This document shows positions 57,333-64,000 of a stretch of 64,000 nucleotides of DNA, piece after piece. Positions within the stretch are counted from its first letter, which is position 1. The number at the start of each line of letters is the position of its first letter. Under the pieces are notes generated by a model. That model had not been told where the DNA came from, did not search any database, and saw only the letters and a program-made list of their open reading frames with translations. Made by a program: the position numbers and the translations under genes. This stretch comes from Golubevia sp. BC0850 (taxonomy: Eukaryota > Basidiomycota > Exobasidiomycetes > Golubeviales > Golubeviaceae): NCBI GenBank assembly GCA_012976225.1, contig JAAVVG010000005.1, forward strand, positions 558,001 through 622,000, read 5' to 3'.

Positions 57333-60300
57333 TTAGAAACCACTGGAGTAGTTGGGACCGTTACTCGAGGGTGGATTTGAGTACTCTTGATAAGATTGAT
57401 CGTAGTCGTAGCTTTGAGCAGATCTACCTGAGGAGAATTGAGGTTGGCTAGGAGAACCATTGAAAGTAGGTCCGCTCTGTGGACTGAAATGCCCGAAGGC
57501 TGCAGATCCCATTCCTTGATTCTGACTCTGGTCAGGATGCGGGCTTGAATCCGAGTAAGGACCACCAGAAGTCGAAGCTGAGAAGTTGGAGTGATTCGAG
57601 GCAACACGACGACTACCTTGACGGTTTCCTTCAGGCTGAGATGGTGAGGTCTGGACGCTCGAAGCCGATGCGGGTTGGGAAGTTGGAGGTTGAATAGCTG
57701 CACTGTACTTTCCGATGATTTTGGAAAGAGCTTTGTCCAAAATACTCCAAGCGAAGACTTTGACATCTTTCTCAATGTTTCTTGGTTTTGGATTTGGAAA
57801 GTCCATGATCACCTTGAAGAATTCGGCGCTTTCCTCCTTTCCCTTGTTGACAGTTGCAGGCTTGAATCCTTCCAAGTTCCTACGGATACGGTTTTTCTCC
57901 TCGATAGTGAACCTAGAGGCTACCAGAGCTTCCAAAAGGTAGATGAGATCCACGCTGGTGATGAAGCACTCGTTTTTGTCCTCTCTGAAGATGCAAGAGA
58001 CGACAATGGAGTTCTGGACGTATTGCGAGGGTAGAATCGGTCTGAAAGTCATGTGAATGGTAGTTCCATCTTGTCTCCTCCAGAACTGAACGAGTCTTCT
58101 TGAGCTAAGGTATTCATCGTGAGACCATCCGACCGCCATGTCCTGGAGCTCTCCGTGCATTTGAAGGACAGCTCTACTTCCAGCCTTGACAGTGGCCGGA
58201 GCACTAGCTGCGGGCTTCGGTGGTTTGGATGGTTTGGAAGCTTGACTGGGGTTGAGAGAGGAGCTAGAGGCGAAAGTTGAAGAACCACCTGGGACCGGAG
58301 AGAATTGAGAGCTTCCACGACGCATAGCATTGAAGCTACCGCTTAAGCTGTTCATCGAAGTAGAGTGGCCTAGCTGCCTCTCGTCGTAGAGTCCTGGAGA
58401 ATGCATCGTAGTGGAGTTGCTATTAGCTGTGGCAGGTCTAGAGTCGCTGCCGTCCATGAGAGTTTCTGGTCTGGATAGACCTCCTGGACTGACTGTTCCT
58501 GAAGCTCTTGGTCCCATCGAGAAGGCGCTCTGAGGAAGATTGATAGAGTTGGGACGAACAGAGAAGGTGAAGTCTCCCGATCCAACAGCTGGGCTTCCGT
58601 TTCCGTACGACGATTGAGAAGGTGAGTTCATTCCCATGTCTGATCGGTAGTGGCGCATAGTGTGAGTTGGTGGGTTGAAGGCAGCTGCAGAAGAGGAGCT
58701 GGCGTTCCTATTGTGAGAGACACTGCGGTTCAGTGTTGTTCCGTTAGACCTTCCGACAGAGCTTGCAACTGGACCGAGCCCCAAGCTCGAAGCAGCTGTA
58801 CCAGACGAGGTAGCGCCGGCTAAGGCTGGGTAAGAGGCTGGACGTCTGAGAGCTGTTGCGGTCTGCTTCGATGGATTCTGAGAATCTATCTCATCTTCTG
58901 AGATTTCAGCGAAACGCTTGAGAGAGGATCGAGGCGAGACTGTGAGGTCGGAAATGATGCGGATTGGGAGAATAGTCAGCATACATCCAAATCTCACCTG
59001 CATTCTTCTCTCTTTCTAGGATGGAAAAGACGAGCTGCTGAGATCTCCACTGCTTCATCGTAGAGTCCCCTTTAGAGCTTTACTTGTTCCCCTTTCTCTC
59101 TCCCTCGCCTCGCCTCTTCTCAGACTCACCTAGCCAATAAGTGTATTCTCCGACTTCCTTTCCACCACCTGGCAAAGCTTGACGAGCTAGCTTTGCTTCT
59201 AATCCAGCTAGATTGATGATGAGAGGTACTCTCGTACTTGTCCACAGAGTCTTTGCGAAGGCAGGAGCGACGACAGTGATGTTGACGTTAAAGCTCGAGT
59301 GAGATGCACCATCTTCTGGACTGCTGAATGAACGTTCCACCTTTGCCTCCACGTCTTCAGATCCGAAAGTGACTACGATTCTTCCTTTCGCATTCTCGCT
59401 CGAGAAGCCTCCGTCGGCTAGTTCCAAGCCAATCTTGCTAGCCCATTCCTTGTTGATGGTGGCTACGATAGTGACTGGAACTCCAGCTTCTCCGTTGTCT
59501 GGGAAGAAGGTGTGGACTTGAATGGGTTCGCTCCGACTTGATTGACCACTAGGAGTGGGTGTGGGAGGTTGATGTTGAAATTGGTTGTGGGGAGAAGGAC
59601 GGGAAGAGGAGTGCGGAGACACGGTCTCGATTGGAAGACCACTTGCACGCCTGCCGCTTCCGATCGAGCTGCCAGCCTCACTGCTACTGCGTCCCGCCGA
59701 ACCACCAGTAACAGATTGAGTGGATGCATTAGGAGCTGGGGTTTCAGGATTGTAGGAGGAAGAAGGTAGCCCTTGAGAGGAGGGAGTGGCTTGGTAGGGT
59801 CCACCAGTGGCGGAAGAGTAGCCAAGTCGACCACCCTCCGCAAGAGTGCTGCCCAGCGACGACGTCGCATTCCTTCCGTCGTCTTCTGGATACCCTAGTC
59901 CCAACCCTAATGTCTTTCCACTCCTGAAGCTGTCTGGCTCACCGATGGCTGATTCTAAGTTCCCATCTCGACCACCTTCCGCATGCGGAGAGCTTTTCCA
60001 AACCTCGCCACTGACACCGCTCTGAGCTCCTCCCAGTCCACCTTGACCAGCTTTTCCACTCCTGACCTCTTCATTATAAGTAGGAGCTGAGTATGTTGAA
60101 GTGGCGTTCACGCTGTTCGTGGTCGTCGGACCGGATTGTTGAAGGCGGTCATCAGCTTGGCGATTTGAAGTTGATAAAGGCTGAGCCATGGAGATGGCTA
60201 GACCTCGAGGAGAGGTGATTCTTGAAGGGTGGGTGGTGTGGTTTGAAGGAGGTGAAGAAGGAGGATTTGAAGGGCGAAGATAGTCTGTAGTAGCCATCGA

Positions 60301-60432
60301 GCCACAGGTGGCTGGAAGAAAGTTGAAGTCTGCAGTTGAGGGATCTTGATTCTGGAAGTCTTGAAGAGCCGAGCTCAGGAAGTTGTCAGGACTCCTTCGG
60401 TAGGCAAAAGAATTGAAATAGAAACTGTCCAT
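57333..60432 (-). CDS. medA: Medusa-family transcriptional regulator (DUF7082)
   Basis: Nuclear regulator of development: Aspergillus medA shapes conidiophores and adhesion, and relatives act in Neurospora (acon-3) and Ustilago (med1). Exons 60432-59130, 59015-58998 and 58939-57333, 975 residues. Residues about 300-435 form an immunoglobulin-like N-domain ('QVHTFFPDNGEAGVPVTIVA', 'RVPLIINLAGLEAKLARQAL', 'GEYTYWL'). The conserved Medusa block at about 700-840 has 'GWSHDEYLSSRRLVQFWRRQ', 'SIVVSCIFREDKNECFITSV', 'RFTIEEKNRIRRNLEGFKPA' and 'FPNPKPRNIEKDVKVFAW', then 'ALSKIIGKYSAA'. The rest is serine/glutamine-rich. The second exon is 18 bases ('ERREKNA'-type junction, E-R-E-K-N-A) and is needed for frame only in that it adds six residues without shifting it, so it could be alternatively skipped. 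The 1.6 kb upstream gap suggests a long leader. Confidence 0.94.
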
Positions 60433-62048
60433 ATCGAACAATAACAAGAAGTTGAAAGTGATGTAGATAGAGGGTGTGGGGGATAGATGAGAGTGAGACG
60501 TTTCAGAAGAGGAGAGAGATGTTTGAGAAGAGAGTGAATCCAATTAGACGATCCATGTGGGATACGAAGAGAAGAAAAGAGGAATTGAAAAGAGGAATGA
60601 ATAAGAGTTTTAAAGAGGCCGGAGGGTGGATGACCGCCAGTCCAGATGGGTTGCCAAAGGGAGGAACTCTCCACTCAGAAGGCAAAGTCTGGTTCGGTCC
60701 CTATCCCCTCCATCGGGCGAAGACCTGCTTACTCACCTTTAAAATGGATTCCAGTGGTAAGGTTTATAGGTCCGAAAGGATAACGAAGAAAGAGTGGTAC
60801 GATTAGAGTAGAAGTCGGTGCGCAGATCTTGAAAGTTTGCGAAATTTAAAGGACGGAGCCTTTGTGAAGAGAAAGACCGACCTTCTAGATTCGAGTGAGC
60901 TTGACCTTGAGATGTTTGTTTTTCGGTTTCAGCAGCTCTAGAACAATGAGTGGATCAATTTGTGAAAAAAGGGCGGAAAAGAGAGTGGAAGAGAGAGGAA
61001 GAACAACACTGCTTTCCGAATGCAGAATCGTAGAACCGTTGGGATAATTAAGGTTTTTGCAGAATCGCAGATCTCGAGGCTTGTTCAGAGGCCGTGGCTT
61101 ATAAAGGAAAAGGTGGTCTTTTGCTGCCTTTGAAGAGAAATGAACGAGTTGCTCTCTCGAGTAGGCTGTGAAAAGGAAGTGAAGTTTGAAATGGACGGAG
61201 AGCGAAGGTTGGTGTGGTGTGTCGGGTGGTGTGTGTTGGGAGTTGTGAGGAAGAGTTGAGAATTGAAGTGCTCTCTTTAAGAAGTTGTCTATGGCAGTGA
61301 TAAGCGTTGAACTGGTACGCTTTAACGGGTCTTGAAGTTGCGCAGAAGATCGCTTGAAGCTTGAAGCGAAGGGAACTTTGATGGGGTTGGACGTTGGAGG
61401 TGACGGGAAGGACGTTCGAAAACAACAACTTCATCTCTCTTCTCTTCCTTTTAAACTGATCGGCAAACCAAGAAAGATGTATCCAGACGGAAATAGTCCC
61501 TTTCTCTATCCTATCATCTTCCCATTCGGGCTGCTCTTGAGGGAAGCCCAAATTCCCAGAGCTTCGCCATGCAGGCCAGCGGATTCCGCAGAGACGAGAG
61601 CCGAAGTCTACCTACCCCTCCCCCTTGTTATCCCTCCCCTGGTTTTCCTGAGCCGCAGTACCTCCTGTCTAGACATGCAAATTTTGCGAACAGAACGTTG
61701 ATGGACTTTGATCTTCTCAGGCTCTCAAGCTCTCAAGGGGTTAAGACTGTTTGAAGCTTTGGAGGCAAGAGAGAGAAGAGCTTGGGAGGTCTGGAGGAGA
61801 TAAGCGCTGCATGAAGCGTTGACTCCATGAAACATGAAACCACAGAAGATATGAGACTGAGGTTGACAATTAGGATTCTATCAGATTTGGATCTATACAG
61901 GAGTCCAAAATGAGGTGTAAGAGGGGTGGCGAGTATTGCACTTCCTTTCTTCTTCACTACCCATAACCTCTTTCTTGGCCATTTGCAAGTACAAGCGCTC
62001 TGAAGCCTGAAATATCGCATCCCAGGTCCACTTCTACATCAGTTCATC
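60433..62048. promoter_or_regulatory. 1.6 kb divergent upstream region of the Medusa and CRD1 genes
   Basis: No assignable gene. A minus-strand frame at 61099-61551 and several short ones lie upstream of the Medusa ATG; on that strand they would be upstream open reading frames if the transcript starts far out. A minus-strand C/T-rich stretch precedes the ATG. The CRD1 promoter must lie at the right edge. From memory, medA in Aspergillus has an unusually long leader, which fits this size. Confidence 0.45.
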
Positions 62049-63523
62049 ATGTCTCTCAAGATTGGGCCGATCATCAACCTCAAATTGGGTAGCAGTTGCC
62101 TCTCCTCCACCATCAATCGCAGCTTCAACCTTTGCAGGCCATTCTCTTCTTCTTCTTCCATCAAACTACCTAAAAACCTACGCAATGAACATCTATCGAT
62201 TAGACTCTCACAGTCCAAGCTCCCATCATCCCACAACAATGCGCTCTCTGTTCTTCCATCTTTAAGGCGGATCGCAGTCACCTTTTCTTCCGAAAGGCAG
62301 TTCTCTACCTCCACACGTTTCAAGCAAGAGCGGGAGCCTGATGGAAGAAAGGAACGCGAGCAGCAGTCCTTGAAAGAAACTCCGGATAGTCCGAGGAGCG
62401 CTCTAAGCAAGGGAAACGAGAGGAAGGAGGAAGGAGGATTGGAAGAAGGAGCAGCTTCTTCTTCTGCCATTCCGAAAGCGAAGGTGAGAAGTATGAATAG
62501 ATGCGTAATCTAAATCTTACGTCTCTGAGCTTAGATTTCATTTTCAAGAGGGAAGGTATCAAGGTCATAGCAGATGCGCGACTTGGGAGAAGCTCGGGCT
62601 CAAAGCTGCTGCAGCTCTGTCGATCCAAGACTGGCATCGAAGATCATCTGGAATAAGAGCAGATCAGCAATTTAAATGAATGAAGCTTTTCGAGCTGCAG
62701 GTTCAATTTGACCCGGATCCCACTCTCCCTCTTCCTCTCCTCCAGGCCATCGTTGAAGACATTCGAACAATTCCAAACCTTCTCACTCTAGCCAGAATTG
62801 CTTCAACTCCATTCTTAGGATATATGATTCTAACTCATGACATGAAGTCAGCCACGGTTCTGCTCTTCTTTGCTGGCTTCACTGATCTTCTAGACGGATA
62901 TCTAGCTCGAAAATGGAATTCTCACACCGTTTTTGGTTCGATTGCGGATCCAGCTGCCGACAAGATTTTAATGACTACGATGGTAGTTTGTTTAGCGAAA
63001 GGTGGATTGATGCCAGGTAAGCATCACATGCTCGAGAGCTTCAGTTCTTAAACAACAGAACACTCTAGTTCTGACTCCTCCCTCTCTTCTCCAATATCTC
63101 TTCTCGCCAGTACCTTTGGCAGCTATCATCCTCGGAAGAGACGTAGCTCTAATCATCTCCGCCTTCGTCATCCGGTTCAAATCTCTACCCCCTCCAAGAA
63201 CATTCTCACGATACTGGGATTTCACTCTTCCATCTGCCTCAGTTCATCCGACAACTCTATCCAAATACAACACCTTCCTTCAACTTCTTCTGGTCGGAGC
63301 TCTAACGGTCTTACCTGTATGTCCCACTGGGTTACAGGAAATGGTAAATGGCTATCCTCTAGATGGATTTATGTGGCTGGTAGCTCTGACGACGATCGCA
63401 AGTGGATTCTCATATCTTGGAGGTGGAGGGGCTAGACAAGTTGCTAACAACACCAATGTCGCTGGGAAGATGAGGGACCAATTGCAGAAGAAGTTGAAAG
63501 ATATTGGACAGAAGAAGGACTGA
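62049..63523 (+). CDS. CRD1: Cardiolipin synthase, CDP-alcohol phosphatidyltransferase type
   Basis: Inner-mitochondrial-membrane enzyme joining CDP-diacylglycerol and phosphatidylglycerol to cardiolipin. Exons 62049-62483, 62746-63016 and 63111-63523, 372 residues. The catalytic motif D-G-x2-A-R-x8-G-x3-D-x3-D is complete across 'TDLLDGYLARKWNSHTVFGS' and 'IADPAADKILM'. It is preceded by 'DIRTIPNLLTLARIASTPFL'. Several membrane helices follow, with 'GRDVALIISAFVIRF' and 'NTFLQLLLVGALTVLP'. The first 100 residues are rich in serine, arginine and lysine with few acids ('STINRSFNLCRPFSS'), a mitochondrial presequence. Phosphatidylglycerophosphate synthase is the other possibility, but the 'VFGSIADPAADKILM' form favours cardiolipin synthase. 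Exon 1 ends in a charged linker. Confidence 0.93.
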
Positions 63524-63686
63524 GATTGAACGCAAGACCATTTGTTGCTCCTTTGCCTCTACCCACATACAACACAAAGCATGTACTTGTATCCTTAGAC
63601 ATTGAACCCTATATGAAATTGAAATTTCGACAACAGAAACAACATAAATTTTTGGCTCTTGTGTCCATTCTGTGTCCTTTCTTCCA

Positions 63687-64000
63687 CTACTTCTTGAAAG
63701 TCATACCGTAACCGCCTCCAGGCTGTTCAGTGAATTGAAAATTGTTGGTAGACAGACCGAAGAAACCTTTGGTATCCGGACGCAAAGAATCGAAGAGAAA
63801 GGGGAAGCAAAGGAAGAAAAATGAGATTTGAACGCGAGAAAAGAACTTGAAGAGAAGTTCCCAAAATCGAACGAGCTGAAAACCAGACTCACCCAGCATA
63901 CTATCTCCAATTCCTTTCAATTTACCAAGCATTTCATCCTTCTCTTTCTTTCCAGCTTCATCGATTATCGGCGGAAGAGAATTCAGCTTTGCCCGAATCG
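63687..64000 (-). CDS. TTC1: TTC1-like TPR protein, 3' end only
   Basis: C-terminal part of a tetratricopeptide protein; the gene runs off the right edge. Visible exons are 64000-63893 and 63766-63687. The protein reads 'LPPIIDEAGKKEKDEMLGKL', 'KGIGDSML', then after the intron 'GFFGLSTNNFQFTEQPGGGY' and 'GMTFKK'. Human TTC1 ends with the same layout: K-x-E-M-L-G-K-L-K-x-L-G-N, F-G-L-S-T-x-N-F and a G-x-Y-x-x-N-F close. TTC1 is a co-chaperone-like adaptor that binds HSP90 and G-alpha or Ras proteins in animals; its fungal role is little known. The TPR repeats themselves lie outside the window. Confidence 0.85.
   Translation of the reverse strand, partial: IRAKLNSLPPIIDEAGKKEKDEMLGKLKGIGDSMLGESGFQLVRFWELLFKFFSRVQISFFFLCFPFLFDSLRPDTKGFFGLSTNNFQFTEQPGGGYGMTFKK

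Noticed and set aside
61099-61551. 150-codon minus-strand frame as a possible gene
   Set aside because: No domain, odd composition, no splice-site support, and it lies in the leader region of the Medusa gene; treated as a possible upstream ORF only.

Overview
The window is nuclear DNA of a fungus, most likely a basidiomycete, of moderate GC and high gene density. I count 24 protein-coding genes that I can build across splice sites, about 82 introns between them, one degenerate permease gene, and a few stretches I could not resolve. Donors are nearly always GTGAGT or GTAAGT and acceptors follow a C/T-rich tract. Many genes carry four to nine introns, which argues against a Saccharomycotina yeast. 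The protein set (Medusa-type regulator, Zn2Cys6 regulator, FMP30-like phospholipase, PMP3, AFG2, CRD1) is fungal. I cannot fix the subphylum from sequence alone.

Layout. 0-5 kb: the 3' part of a zinc-type alcohol dehydrogenase, a doubtful small gene, a small protein of unknown function, a gap, and the mitochondrial release-factor methylase MTQ1. 5-10 kb: eEF1-gamma and the 25S rRNA methyltransferase BMT5. 10-15 kb: the repair endonuclease subunit RAD10/ERCC1 with an unusual C-terminal ubiquitin-interacting motif, the ITPase HAM1 (one GC-AG intron), and the 57-residue PMP3 split over six exons. 15-28 kb: AFG2 AAA ATPase, an FMP30/NAPE-PLD-like enzyme, an unresolved kilobase, an eIF5-mimic protein (BZW family) and an ArfGAP. 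28-34 kb: LEU4, then a 3.3 kb stretch with splice signals but no gene I can assemble. 34-39 kb: a Zn2Cys6 regulator and UBC7. 39-46 kb: a large disordered protein of unknown function and an allantoate-permease-type MFS transporter. 46-54 kb: a 1385-residue protein with a SANTA domain and a CENP-C-like motif (a KNL2/M18BP1 candidate), the exosome subunit RRP42, and a truncated amino-acid permease. 54-64 kb: an AYR1-like reductase, a GNAT acetyltransferase, a Medusa-family regulator, cardiolipin synthase CRD1 and the 3' end of a TTC1-like TPR protein.

How the genes fit together. There is no metabolic cluster; this is ordinary housekeeping chromosome. Its most regular feature is head-to-head arrangement: eight minus/plus pairs share an upstream gap, seven of them only 107-336 bp long (MTQ1/eEF1G, HAM1/PMP3, AFG2/FMP30, BZW/ArfGAP, UBC7/unknown, KNL2-like/RRP42, AYR1/GNAT) and one of 1.6 kb (MedA/CRD1). 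Several members act in translation, ribosome assembly or RNA turnover (MTQ1, eEF1G, BMT5, AFG2, BZW, RRP42).

The observation I rate highest is the KNL2/M18BP1-like protein at 46207-50667. This factor recruits the centromeric histone CENP-A in animals and plants and is missing from the standard model yeasts. All function calls rest on reading the translated sequence; no database search was possible.
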